64,000 nt of DNA from Muricea muricata. Its lineage: Eukaryota; Cnidaria; Anthozoa; Malacalcyonacea; Plexauridae. Shown here one piece after another: positions 21,709 to 33,021 of the stretch. The stretch lies in the NCBI GenBank assembly GCA_963855995.1, contig OY979717.1:43486107-43550106 (forward strand), in the 5' to 3' direction. Each line of letters begins with the position of its first letter. Position 1 is the stretch's first letter. Under the pieces are notes generated by a model, which saw only the letters and a program-made list of their open reading frames with translations, was not told the DNA's origin and did no database searches. The position numbers were made by a program, and so were the translations under genes.

Positions 21709-24700
21709 GTGGACCTTAGTTCAGTCGAAGAAACCTCGAAAGCCCCGGTCGGTGATAACTCCTTATCGGTAATTTCCCTTAACGTTAATGGCATGCGAGA
21801 TCCGAAGCGGCGTCGCCTATTGCTTGATTATTTATCTAAACTTGTGTATGACATTGTACTACTACAAGACACAAGAATTCTCAATAAGCGTGAGTGTTTG
21901 CAATGGTCTGCCGAAAGCCGATGTAAAGGTTTTTGGAGCGTGGGTACGATTTACTGTGGTGGTGTTTGGAATCTTGATTCGCGACCCGGCGAAGTTTGAA
22001 GCCATAAAGTTTGATGTTGACTATGATGGCCGAGTGTGTGTTTGTGACTTGAAATTTAATGGCACACCTTTGCGGATCATTAACGTTTATGTCCCTACGG
22101 CTGGTACTGATCGCTTCGAGTTTTTGTCCAATCTGGATAGATATTTGCTAACCAGTCGCAAAATCATCATGGGTGGAGACTTCAACTTCGTCTTAGACGT
22201 AGTTATGGATCGGTTTGGTAGCAACCCTTCCCATGGGCGCATTGGTAGTCCAGAAATGAAGCGCTTACTATCAAAATATCACCTGGTGGACATTTGGGGT
22301 AAACAACACCGAAAACTGAAAACGTGTACGTGGTCTAACGCAGATCGTTCCATAATGTCTGAACTAGACAAATTTTACATATCTTCCGACTTGGCGGATG
22401 ATCGGGCAGTCTCTGGAATCCACCCGTGCAATTTATCGGATCATGACTTGATTTCTCTTACCTTATTTGATACGGATCATGTAATCACATGGGGAGGGGG
22501 TGTTTGGAAACTCAATACGTCTCTACTTGGTCATGAGAAATTACGTGATGCAATCAAATCCTTTTGGGCGGACTGGTCTGAGTCGAAAGCACTTTTCCAG
22601 AATATTGGGGAGTGGTGGGACGAAGGCAAATCTGAAATGCGAAATATTATCATTGAGTATAGCAAATCTGTTAAGAAAAAATCCAATGAACAGCGAGCTC
22701 ACCTTATGAATCAATTTCCCCGTCTAAGTGGGAAATGCAATTTGTCCCCCGAGGAGTTAGCTCAATTACAGCGAGTGCGTATAGAGCTATGTGATCTTGA
22801 TTGTAAACGATTGGAGGGAGTTAGAATCCGAAGTCGTGTCCGTATTATCCGCAATCGAGAGAAGCCCTTTTCGTTTCTTTTTTCGCCGAGAAAGATCCAA
22901 TGGCTCCAAAAAATTGGTCAGTGCGCTTAAAACCGACTGTGGACGGGTTACGGATTCAGCAGCTATTATGCAAGAGCAAGTACGCTTCTACAAACGGCTA
23001 TATACTTCTCAGCTTCTAGACGATCGTGATCAAGAAGAAGTTCTTAAATTTATTGATCGCCGCCTTCCGAAGAAGAGAAACTATCCTTAGAAACACTTCT
23101 TTCCGAAGAAGAGTGTCTGCACGCTCTCCACGCAATGCCAGCAAACCGCACGCCGGGTAGTGACGGCTTACCCAAAGAGTTTTACGTTTGTTTCTGGGAC
23201 ATCCTCGCGAGTGACTTCGTTGCAATGGCTTCGTTGCAATGGCTAACTATTGTCTAGATAAAGGTAAATTACCTCTCTCACTCCGACGGGCAATCATTAC
23301 TCTGATCTTCAAAAAGGATGACCCTGAAAACCTTAAGAACTGGCGGCCCATCTCGTTGTTGAATGTCGATTATAAATTAATTGCTAAGGTGATCGCTCAA
23401 CGCCTTCGTGTGGTCATGCCGTCTGTTATTCATCCTGACCAAACGTGTGCTGTCCCTAGTAGATCCTCTGACGACAATGCGACACTATTAAGAGACATTT
23501 CGGATTATGTCCATTCGAACAATCTCCAATGTGCCTTCATTGCAATTGATCAGGAAAAGGCTTTCAATTTTGTTGACTGGAAATTTATGCACAAGGTTTT
23601 AGCTCGTATGAACTTTGGTCCTATAATTCGGGGCATCATCCGATGTCTGTACACTCATGTTCAAAGTGCGATACTCAGTAACGGTACTTTATCGGAATTC
23701 TTTGATGTTACGCGAGGAGTGAGACAAGGCTGTCCCCTGTCTCCCCTACTATTTGTGCTTGTTTCAGAATGCTTTGGTGAACTAATTCGGACTTGCAGCG
23801 AAATACGAGGTATCAAAGCTCCCAGGCGGTCGTGAATGCAAGATCAGTCAATACGCCGACGACAACACCTGCTTTGTGACCAATGACTGTGGTTTTCTCA
23901 AGGTACTAGATATATTTGAACAATATGGTCGTGCAAGTGGAGCGAAGCTGAATCGAACAAAGTCAAAAGGTCTCTGGCTTGGTCGGTGGAGGCAGCAGTC
24001 AGACTCTCCTCAAGGATTGATGTGGTCAGATAGCACTATCAAAATTGTTGGCTTTCACTTTGGTGATAAGAGCGCCGCACACAAAACATGGGATACGGGA
24101 GTAGCGAAGTTTTGCTAGGTCTTGTCGGAATGGCAGTCGAGATTCCTGACCCTGCATGGTAAATGCACTCTCCTCCGATCCTTGGCTGCATCATCCATCT
24201 GGCACTTAGTACGGATCTACCCACCCGAGCGAGCCGTCATAGATAGGCTAAAGACGGCGATGTGGAAATTCATTTGGTCCAATAAACCCGAGCTTGTCAG
24301 ACGAGAAGTTTGTATTTCTAATATCGCGTCTGGTGGATCAAATGCCGTCGACATCGAAGTGCAGAGCAAGTGTCTGTTCATGATTCCGCGTGTATTCAAA
24401 TTTCTTGAAGAAACATCGGCCCCGTGGAAAGATTTGATGAGATATTACATTGGTCGATCTATTGGTGCCAACGATAACAGTAAACCTAATTCAGATACTC
24501 CTACTTTTTACAGCATTGTTCTTCGTGCCTTGAAGGAATTCGATGTTGACCTGACGTACGCACAGCCAGCTCGATTTTACTACTCGAAGGCAATTAGTAA
24601 CAGAATTACTCCTGTTCGACCAGCCTGTCAAATCAAGTGGGATCAGCACTTCCGAGGGTTAATTTGGAGTGATATTTGGAGCAGGATTCATTCGGGCTTG

Positions 24701-25207
24701 GAAGATCCAGTCCTACGTGACTTTTACTGGCGAACCGTACATCTCGTACTCAATGTTAATTCTTTGCTCAATACCCGTAATCCCCGGATTGCTGCTACAT
24801 GTTCGCGGTGTAAAAAGCGATGGGAAAATTTGTTGCACGCGCTCGTTAATTGTTCCTTCGTTGCAGCACTATGGCGTTTTGTGCTTGACGTCTGCAACAG
24901 AATTGATCCGTCTATCAAGACACTTTCTGAACGAGTGATTTTATTGGGTGAAACGGGATTGAATACAACTAGTGACCTGACGAGATACATTATTTCAGCT
25001 GCAAAATTCGCCGCCTGGAAGGAAAGGAACTCCCACCAGTTTAACACTGTTATGAAGACCCCGTGTTTGCAATACTTTAAGACATATGTATCGAACAGAT
25101 TGAACTTAGAATTTCTTGATACGGAGAGGACACAATTTCAAACTCTTTGGTGTGTGAATGGAGTCTTAGGGCGAGTTACTGGCAGTAAATTTGTGTGTTT
25201 ATTGTAA
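21709..25207 (+). pseudogene. LINE ORF2: APE endonuclease, RT and C-terminal domain, broken
   Basis: Endonuclease motifs run from SVISLNVNGMRD through MGGDFNF to SDHDLISL. RT motifs include LIFKKDDPENLKNWRP, IDQEKAFNFVDW, RGVRQGCPLSPLLF and YADD (in another frame at about 23850). The C-terminal part (24122-25207) holds a Cys-rich motif CSRCKKRWENLLHALVNC, typical of LINE ORF2 tails. Reading frame changes at about 21.9-22.0, 22.87, 23.09-23.24 and 23.83 kb, and a TAG stands at 24116-24118. The third break coincides with a 14-bp tandem duplication (CTTCGTTGCAATGG twice near 23216-23243). ATG choice is unresolved; 21709 itself is GTG. Confidence 0.85.
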
Positions 25208-25262
25208 ATACGTATTTTTAATAGTACATATTGTGTTGCCCTAAAGGGCTTTTAATAAAAAT

Positions 25263-27251
25263 CGAGAAATCCGAGCTTGAAAAAAATCAGCAGTGGCTAA
25301 ACACTCTTGGACTAATGACCATCGCATAAAATGGAAAGAAGCGTCCATTTTAGCGACTGAAAGTCATAAGTTCTCTTGCAAAATGAGAGAGTCAATTGAA
25401 ATTTAAAAACATAGTACGATAGATCAAGAGGGTAAGCCACTAGACAGTACGTGGCGCGCTCTCTTTACTGTGCAAAATTAGATTTCTCTTTCTTCTTTGC
25501 GCACGCATGTGGGTTTATTAGAACCATTTCGCTACGTTAGAAATTACGTAGCTGATTTAACCGTTTAATTAACTTTTAAATCACGCGAGCATTTAATCAC
25601 GACACTTCATGAATAAAAAAAGGGCGTGTGAATTCGAATAGTCATATTATTATAGCACTGATGAAGATCCGAGCTTACGGATCGAAAGCTCTGCAATAGT
25701 AAATTTACGTGGTGTTTCCACAAAGCTTAACAAGTATATTGTATTCACCATGCAAACGTACAAAAAAACTTAGATATAGTATCACTATCGAAAGACTTCG
25801 GCAACTATTTGCTGAGGAAAAAATAGTTGAAGTATGAGGGTTGAACTATTGATTGAAGAAGAACTCTATCATTGAATTGCAGGAACATGATTGCTGTGTC
25901 AGTGTCGCTCAAAACAGGCGTATTGAGCCAACAATAAGTACAAATACGTATGGTTAATGGCATTGCAATGTTTCAATGCAATGCCATTAACCATACGTAT
26001 TTGTACACATTTAAACGGTTGGCATTAATTTTCATTTTCCGAAAAATATTACAAAGGAAAACTGAACTGACTGAATCAGGACAGCTTTTCATTCGTAAAA
26101 ATGAAAGAGTAAAAGACCTTTTTAGTAAATAACAAAGAGCGTATTGCTATTTCCACGATAGCAGCGTTGGTATCGCTTTCCGCTGTTCCACAGCCGTAAA
26201 GCAAAGGCAACGGGGAACGATTCTGCATCATTTCACTTCTGCGAGAACCTGAGTGCCTAACGATAAGTTGAAGCTGTTCACTGATCACCAAGCAGCCAAA
26301 GAGGCATTTCATGAGTTAATAAACCAATTGCAAATCCGTATTACAACACATGCATAACTTTTTAAACCCGGGTAATAAACCATAAATTGAATAAATAATT
26401 AAGAAATTAAACGTTTTTAGCATTAACCAATGCGTGATTACAACATTTCTTAGTTATAAAAACACAGTGAAAACGGTTTTATCACAAGATTTCATAATTA
26501 TAAACGCAACAGGTGTTATTTTTCCAGGCATCATGCACCAAACTGAATGATCACATACTTACACGCAATAGCCCATTATATTAACACTTATACTTTATTC
26601 ATGACAATATTCAAGTCGTAATTTACGAAATATAGCGAGTGAAAGTTCATGCCATATTACAAACCCGCTGACCACTAACCGTTGTAGAACTAACATTTGC
26701 AGACGTACATGTAGTTGATTTTGAACAAACTATTTCATCTTCAGCGCTATTTTAGTATTTTCCACTTCAAAACTAGTCGACGGACCTAAAATCCGACCTA
26801 CATTAAGGGTTTGCTCCTCGCTCGCTTTCTCATATAAACAACGCATATTAGCTTTTCTTCTACGCCCTTTATACCTATTGCCTTACACATATCTGGTAAT
26901 ATTTTACCTAAGGTATTTACACCAACAGCGCTTTTGGCAAGACCGAAACCTTTTGTCAGAGGCCGAATATAGAATGCATCACATTTCGATCTTGATAAAA
27001 CCAATGTACTTCTTGTAAAGTTTAACAAGACAACTTGCCAAATTTCAACTATTGAAAGTGGAAGTACTGCTTTAAACAATTCACTGCACAAAAACTTCGT
27101 AGGGTAGTTTCAAGCCCAAAGTTGTTATGTCTGAACCTTGTTAAAACCTCAAAGGTTGTTAATAAATGATCGAAAATTGCCGTAAAAACAAACGTTCTCA
27201 TACAATAAACAAAGTTTCTCGTACAAAGCTGTTTGTTATATAGTAAAATAT
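25263..27251. other. Intergenic region between two LINEs
   Basis: No exon was recognised. It contains a perfect-stem hairpin at 25938-26006. The last few hundred bases could include the 5' UTR of the CR1-like LINE, whose first ATG is 27252; the boundary cannot be set from sequence alone. Confidence 0.5.
25938..26006. repeat. Hairpin with 30-bp perfect stem
   Basis: Arms beginning GTACAAATACGTATGGTTAA and its complement pair over 30 bp around a 9-base loop (ATGTTTCAA). It resembles a fold-back insertion. A small-RNA precursor is conceivable, but perfect pairing without bulges argues more for an inverted duplication. Confidence 0.85.
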
Positions 27252-28342
27252 ATGTCAGCCTCAGATAACGATCGCTCTGTGTATGAAAGCAAGAGAAGCG
27301 AAAGAAACAAGCATAAATCTAAGCGACCATTAACTCAAACGGCATACCAAAAACAACATCAACAAAGCAGCGAGAAAAAAACCCAAACAGAAAACGGTGC
27401 TGGTAGTCAAAATGGTCAAAATAACAACTATCGAAAGAAACGAAACGTGGAAATTTGTGGCGACTCGATGACAAAACATCTACAAGCGTACAGAATTGGC
27501 CGTTCAACGAATGAAAGAGTCGTATCAAAGTCGTTCAGTGGAGCAACTTTTAAAAATTTGAAACATTATATTGTTCCTACGTTGGAAAAGAAACCTGATG
27601 AACTTATTTTACACATTGGTACAAATGACTTAAAAGATAGCGCACCTAAAGAAATCGTCAGGGATATTATGGCGCTGAAAGAATTTGTCTCATCTCAGAC
27701 TAAGGTAACTATTTCAGAACTAGTACTAAGAACTAATGATAAAAAGCTTAATGATAAAGTTAAAAATGTTAATGAGTTACTGAAGAAAAGTTGCAATAAT
27801 AATAACTTATCAATGGACCTTTCCCCTTTTACATGAAATTTTGAGAAAATTCAAAATAGGCAAAAATATCGCGACAGATTGAAAGAGAATCCTAAGTTTA
27901 GTAAGATTGCCAAGTTCGGCTGTGAAATGTTGTAAAATGTAAAAAATATAGCCTTGCGAAGTTGGCAAATTTTGTATATATTTGTATTACGGGCGGAAAA
28001 GTGATAATCAGCTGATACTTTTGATTATCATTTTCCTACGCGAAATACAAATGTATACAAAATTTGTCAAATTTGCAAGGCTATATTTTCTACAGTTTAC
28101 AACATTTCACAACCAAACTTCGCAACTTTAGTAAACTTGGAATGCTCTTTCAAGCTATGGTGATATTTTTGCCTATTTCGATTTTTTCAAAATTTTGTCT
28201 GAAAGGGGAAAGATCCATTATCGGGCATGCTGATATTGATGGCCAGTGTATCAATCAATCAGGAGTACATCTCAATAAAAAAGGAACTTCCCTATTTGCA
28301 TTAAGCATTATAAAGCACCTACGTTCTCAAAGTGATTTTTGA
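27252..28342 (+). pseudogene. LINE ORF1, SGNH/GDSL esterase-like, split by a fold-back insertion
   Basis: The ATG at 27252 opens a basic, low-complexity head followed by an SGNH hydrolase core: block I GDSMTKH (catalytic Ser) and block III HIGTNDL. The expected final His block appears after the insertion as GVHLNKKGTSLFA (28268 onward, stop at 28342). The 408-bp element at 27812-28219 separates the two halves. CR1-group ORF1 esterases are thought to act at membranes or on ribonucleoprotein particles. The insertion disables this copy. Confidence 0.8.
27812..28219. mobile_element. Fold-back element family B, copy 2 (408 bp)
   Basis: Ends AATGGACC...GGATCCATT and arms resembling the copy at 16649-17056 (shared GTGAAATGTTGTAAAATGT-like words, an inner TTGTATTACG and a TGATAATC centre). 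A 3-bp ATC is found on both sides, which may be the target duplication. It sits inside the SGNH ORF1 of the CR1-like LINE, so it transposed after that LINE inserted. Confidence 0.82.
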
Positions 28343-28369
28343 TATTTTAAATGCGATTCCAGACCGGGT

Positions 28370-31181
28370 AGATAATATTGGAAATGATAGTAAAATACAA
28401 AATGAGGTAAACAATGTGAAAGGTTTCAAACTGGGTCATCTAAATATTACTTCCCTTCTAAAACATGTTGACGAACTCAGATTGCAATGAACTAATCAAC
28501 CTATAGATATTTTCAGTATAAATGAAACAAGACTAGATGAAAGTATTGATGATGGTCTAATTAATATAAGTGGATGCGAAATTTTACGCAAAGATAGAAA
28601 TCGAATGGGAGGTGGAGTGGCAATCTATTATTGAGACAATTTGAATGTTATAAGCGGAAATGAATTAGTACCTGATTCATTGGAGGCATTTTGTATTGAA
28701 GTTCGTAAACCTAAAAGTAAGCCATTCCTTACAGTAAGTTTGTATCGTCCACCAAACTAAAGATCTCAAATTTTTAATGAAATTGAAATATTAGTCAAAC
28801 ATATGTTTGGATAATGAAGAGAAGGAATTTGTAATATTGGGTGACCTAAACTGTGACCTATCAAGTCGACCGTTGAACCAACAATCGGAAAATTTATTAC
28901 AAATGATTAATTTATATCAGCTATATCAACTTATCAAAGAGCCCACTAGAATAACTCTAACCTCTAAAACTCTAATTGACTTAGTAATAACAAATAAGCC
29001 TGGTAACTATTTAAGGTCAGGAGTAATACACAGTAGAATTAGCGATCATAGCATGGTTTATGCCTGCCGAAAGACCTCCACATCAAACAATATGCATAAA
29101 GTTATTACAACTCGGTCATTAAAAAAATATGATAGCCATAAATTCTGTGAAGATTTGAAGCATCATTTTCAAAACTATAAATTTGACAATACTGACTTTG
29201 GGGAATATGGAAATCTATTTTCAATATTGTTCTTGAGAAGCATGCACCAATGAGATTAGAAAAAGTCAGAAGTGAATATGCACCTTGGCTTACAGGAAAT
29301 CTATAAACGGCCATGTATCATCGTGATTATCTAAGAAAAATGGCTGGTAAGCATAATTCACCGAATTCAATTATGCATGTAAAAGACAAAGAAATAAAGT
29401 TAATAAGAACATTAAAGAGTCTAAATCTGCATATTATAAAGATAATATTACAAATAATAAGGGTAATCCTAGAGAAATGTGGAGATACATTAATCAACTA
29501 ACTGGGAAAAGATCAAAAACAACCAATATTCCGAATATTTAGAATTACAATGGTTCATCTATTGAAGATAAGGAAGCATTGTTAATTTATTCAATAAGTA
29601 TTTTTCTGAAATCGGAAAAACACTATTGGAAAAAATTGAAATCTCCGATTTAAATTATACCAACTTTCTAAAGCAGACTGATGGTAAATTTGAATTTACA
29701 AGTATTACAGTGGAAGAAGTTTTGAGTGAACTGAAAAACTTGAAAGGAAATAAGAGTTCCGGACCGGATAACATTTCGCCAAAATGTCTAAAAGATTCCT
29801 GTTACATTATCGCACCAGTATCAACGATAATATTTAACCAGTCTCTTAAAACAGGAATTTTTCCCAACGACTGGGCTCTGGCTAGAGTTTCACCCATTTT
29901 TAAATCGGGTATAAAAACGGAAATAGGAAATTACAGACCAATATCAGTTCTTTCAGCTGTTTCGAAAGTGTTTGAAAAAATTATCTGTAATCAAATTACT
30001 GGCTATTTTGACCGTAAAAATCTTTTTACTAAATACCAGTCAGGCTTTAGAAAGGGTTACTCAACAATGATTTCGTTATTAAGTGTTACAAATGATGCAA
30101 TAATGTAATATTGATGAAGGGTTAATAAATGGTGTATTATTCCTCGATATAAAAAAATAATTTTGATACAATTAATCACGAGATACTTCTTGCTAAACTA
30201 AAATATTACGGCTTCCAAGAGCAATCTTTATTGTTGATAAAGTCATACCTGAAGGAAAGAAAACAGTTTTGTAAGCTAAATCATAATACATCATCTCTTA
30301 GGAGTATTCACTGCGGTATACCACAAGGTTCAAATCTCGGTCCTCTGTTGTTTTTGATCTACGTTAATTATCTCCCAAACTGCTTATAGGAGTCAGTTCC
30401 CAACATATTCGCTGATGATACTAACATATCTGTGAAGGGAGCCTCGTTAGATCAAATCGGCAATAAATTAAATTCAGAAATTGATAAAGTAAGTAGCTGG
30501 CTTATGGCAAATAAATTGACACTTAATATAACTAAAACCGAGTACATTATAATAGGTTCAAAACATAACCTGGCAAAAATTGAAAAAGACCCGATTATTT
30601 TAATTCGGGAAAATAAAGTACAACGTGTACGAAAAACTAAAAGTTTGGGAGTCATTATTGATGAAAAACTTGATTGGAAAGAGCATGTAGAAGCAATAAG
30701 TAAGAAAGCTTCAAAAAGAATTGGAGCATTACGATTGTGCAAATCATTTGTTCCACTAGATACTTTACAAATCTTGTATAATACACTCATTTTACCCTAT
30801 TTTCATTATTGCTGCCTTGTATGGAACAATCGTTCGATAACGTTGAAAACGAGTTTGCAAAAACTTCAAAACAGGGCAGCAAGGGTCATCACAGGGGATA
30901 GTTATGATATCCGATCAGAACAAGTACTTGGAAAGTTGGGATGGAAAAGCTTAGAAGAAAGGCGCGAAATTAAGTTGACAAAATACATGAGTAAAGTTAT
31001 AGAAGGAGATTGTCCAGAAATACTTTCTAATCTATTTGAAAAATGTAACAATGAAAGACATAATCTAAGAAGTAATGGTAAACTTCTAAGGCTGTCCAAA
31101 CCTAACACAAATTCTATGAAAAGGAGTTTCAGTTACAAAGGAGCAAAGGTCTGGAGTCAGCAAATTAATAAAAATAATTAG
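28370..31181 (+). pseudogene. CR1-like ORF2: APE endonuclease and RT, many stops
   Basis: The endonuclease half (about 28420-29250) is readable across several stops: FSINETRLDES, GGGVAIYY, VSLYRPPN, then VILGDLNCDL and SDHSMVY. The RT part includes GNKSSGPDNISPKCL, NYRPISVLSAVSKVFEKII, YQSGFRKGYST and, after another break, IPQGSNLGPLLFLIYVN and FADDTN (about 30320-30425). The last section (30432-31181) is the intact thumb and tail (LGVIIDEKLDWKEHV, NRAARVITG). Stops and shifts occur throughout, so it is an old copy. Confidence 0.83.
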
Positions 31182-31302
31182 CGTTTCTCATTGTAAATTT
31201 TATTATTGTAAATAATTTCACGGCCCTATGAAAAACAATGTAATATTGATAGGCTACCGTGGTTAAATAAATTTAAATGAAATGAAATGAAATATATATC
31301 CA

Positions 31303-32068
31303 ATAGCAAGCAATTATTATTGCTGCCGCAGCGAGTGAGCAAGGCAGCAATCCTAATTTATATATGGTGGTGAAAATCACGATTTTGCTTTAGCGCATAG
31401 CATGACGGTACCAGTAATGCCGCAGGCTAAAATTAAACCGGCAACCATCTTTCATCTGTTCTCTGTTTCAGCTTTGATTTGCTTTGATTAGCTTTGAAAA
31501 CACCTTGGCTACTGACGATTAGTTCAGCATCCACTTCGACATGAATTGTTGATCATGGCATGCAATTCATACTGTAATTACCAGATGGAACTGGGATTCT
31601 ACATTATCTGTGCAAAACACGGCGTTCTTTCAGTCAGTAATGTATTAGTAAGGTATGCGTATGAATGTATATTAGTAATTACTAACTAATATTATATAAT
31701 AAGAAGCTAATTGCCTAAGAACTCGTTTAACAACTTTGTTTTCAAACAACGTTTAAAAAAATCGAGTGATTCGCAAGGTTTCAAGGAGGATATAGTAATA
31801 AAAGGAATAAAATGTCCGTTTTAAATAATGGAATATTAAGTTGCTGTGAATACCTAGTATTACGATTAGATGCATCCTGACGCTTTATAAATTGGGATGA
31901 AATAAAAGCTGGGACACAACCCGTCATGCATGCACTTGAAAGCCCTGAATTTTTAGCTGAAATTTTTGGTTAAAGTTTTGATTGCAGGTTTTAAGTCCAA
32001 ATATCGTATAAGTCATTTTATGTCTAAACATGGCTCGATTATTTTTATGTTATTTTATACTAAAAATG
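31303..32068. other. Spacer between LINE and Polinton
   Basis: No gene was recognised. A hairpin TTGCTGCC...GGCAGCAA lies at about 31320-31352. The Polinton target duplication AAAATG is 32063-32068. The word ATGGCTCGATTATTTT at about 32030-32045 is nearly repeated just right of the Polinton (54142 on). Confidence 0.6.
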
Positions 32069-32251
32069 AGTAGTATATGATAGGCACTATAGCTCACCCA
32101 ATCTTTTTCCTTTTTTTTCCTTCTCCTTCCTCCTCCTCCCTCCCCATCCTCCTCCCCTTTCCTCCCTCTTCCATCCGCACAAAAAATTCGTTAAAAATTC
32201 TTTTGAAAACGTTCCAAAAGAATTTTCCTAAAGTTTTTTCAACGAGTACGT
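32069..32251. repeat. Polinton left terminal inverted repeat (183 bp)
   Basis: It pairs with 53955-54138 with only a handful of substitutions and 1-base gaps. The outer 30 bp are identical, followed by a pyrimidine-rich tract (about 32101-32172) and ATCCGCACAAAAAATTCGTT. The inner end is at ACGAGTACGT. The low divergence between the repeats contrasts with the many gene lesions, which could mean gene conversion between ends. Confidence 0.97.
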
Positions 32252-32258
32252 TAGAAAT

Positions 32259-32606
32259 TTAATCAATTTCATATTCTGTCTCAATTTCATTCAGTGCGAT
32301 TAAATAATCTGATATATATCCATAACCACCCTGTATGTAATTTGAGTAGTCATTTTCGATTTCTTTGATCCTTTCTAACGTTTCGGAAATAGATGTTACC
32401 CAGCATTCTTTTCCTTCAGACTTTTTTAACATATATTCATTAAAATCTAATAATTCATACTCTTCTTCCAGAATATTTTTCACTTTTTCTTTATCGCTCG
32501 TTTCAAAGAAGAGTTCTTTTAGACTTTTTGTTTGTAACTCTTCTAAGATATCATTTAGGATTTTCTGTCTTTCGTCTTCTATAATTTTTAGTTCTTCTGG
32601 ATTCAT
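32259..32606 (-). CDS. Polinton hypothetical acidic protein, 115 aa
   Basis: An intact frame just inside the left terminal repeat. The product is acidic and helical (EDERQKILNDILEELQTKSL) with no Cys/His cluster and no membrane segment. The ATG follows AATAAAG, like most genes of this element, which supports it being real. It sits 32 bp downstream of the PolB stop. I do not recognise it. Confidence 0.6.
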   Translation of the reverse strand: MNPEELKIIEDERQKILNDILEELQTKSLKELFFETSDKEKVKNILEEEYELLDFNEYMLKKSEGKECWVTSISETLERIKEIENDYSNYIQGGYGYISDYLIALNEIETEYEID

Positions 32607-32638
32607 CTTTATTGGTATATTTTTTTTAAAAGTTCTCT

Positions 32639-33019
32639 TTACGAGTACCCGTAAGGTAACGTTTCGAAGTTATTTTCAACTATTCGCTTATTGTAATTTA
32701 ACGAGAACTTTTTGGTCTGGTCTTTGTTCACGACGTTCTTTGTTTTTGGATCTCTTGTAATGGCTTCTTTTTTATCTATTTGTACGGTTTTCACAGGGTC
32801 TTGTATGATTGAATCCATGACTTCTCTATTGATTTTTTTGCTGTTCTGGTAATTTAGTGTGAACCCTTTTACCTTACAGGCAACCTTACCTTTGTTGGTT
32901 TCGTAGGCGTAGGATTTAGGGCCCGTTCCCCGCCATTTTGTAATATAGTCTCCTGCTAATTCGTCGGTAAGGTCCCCTAGGCTATCACCTGTTTCTATAA
33001 CATTGCCTTCGGGTCTATC
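32639..33019 (-). pseudogene. PolB C-terminal fragment (thumb end)
   Basis: The minus frame reads GDSLGDLTDELAGDY, then GTGPKSYAY, KGKVACKVKGFTLNY, and ends YGYS-stop at 32639-32641. The GxKxYxY and KGFTLN words are the conserved end of Polinton-type protein-primed family B polymerases. It is separated from the rest of the gene by the nested element at 33022-36639. The segment that should precede it, with the KxxxNSxYG and YxDTDS palm motifs, is absent on both sides of the insertion. Confidence 0.88.
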
Positions 33020-33021
33020 TA

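Larger units (their letters stand above)
20451..25262 (+). mobile_element. Tx1-like non-LTR retrotransposon (L1 group)
   Basis: A LINE with ORF1 (three CCHC knuckles) and ORF2 (APE-type endonuclease plus RT). The RT segment HPDQTCAVPSRSSDDN is characteristic of the Tx1 branch of the L1 group. The 5' end abuts the Penelope fragment at about 20450. The 3' end is near AATAAAAATCGAG at about 25252-25264; a poly(A) tail is not evident. ORF1 is open, whereas ORF2 has four frame changes and one stop, so the copy is dead in cis. Confidence 0.85.
27252..31302 (+). mobile_element. CR1-like LINE with SGNH-type ORF1 and pentanucleotide tail
   Basis: ORF1 carries an SGNH/GDSL esterase-like domain and ORF2 an APE endonuclease and RT. 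The 3' end carries a short ATGAA pentanucleotide repeat (about 31275-31293), as CR1-group LINEs end in short simple repeats rather than poly(A). ORF1 is interrupted by a 408-bp fold-back element and ORF2 by many stops. The 5' end is not defined. Confidence 0.82.

Noticed and set aside
32101-32172. Pyrimidine-rich open frame at the Polinton left end
   Set aside because: It lies in the terminal inverted repeat and its mirror occurs at the right end; low-complexity DNA explains the open frame.
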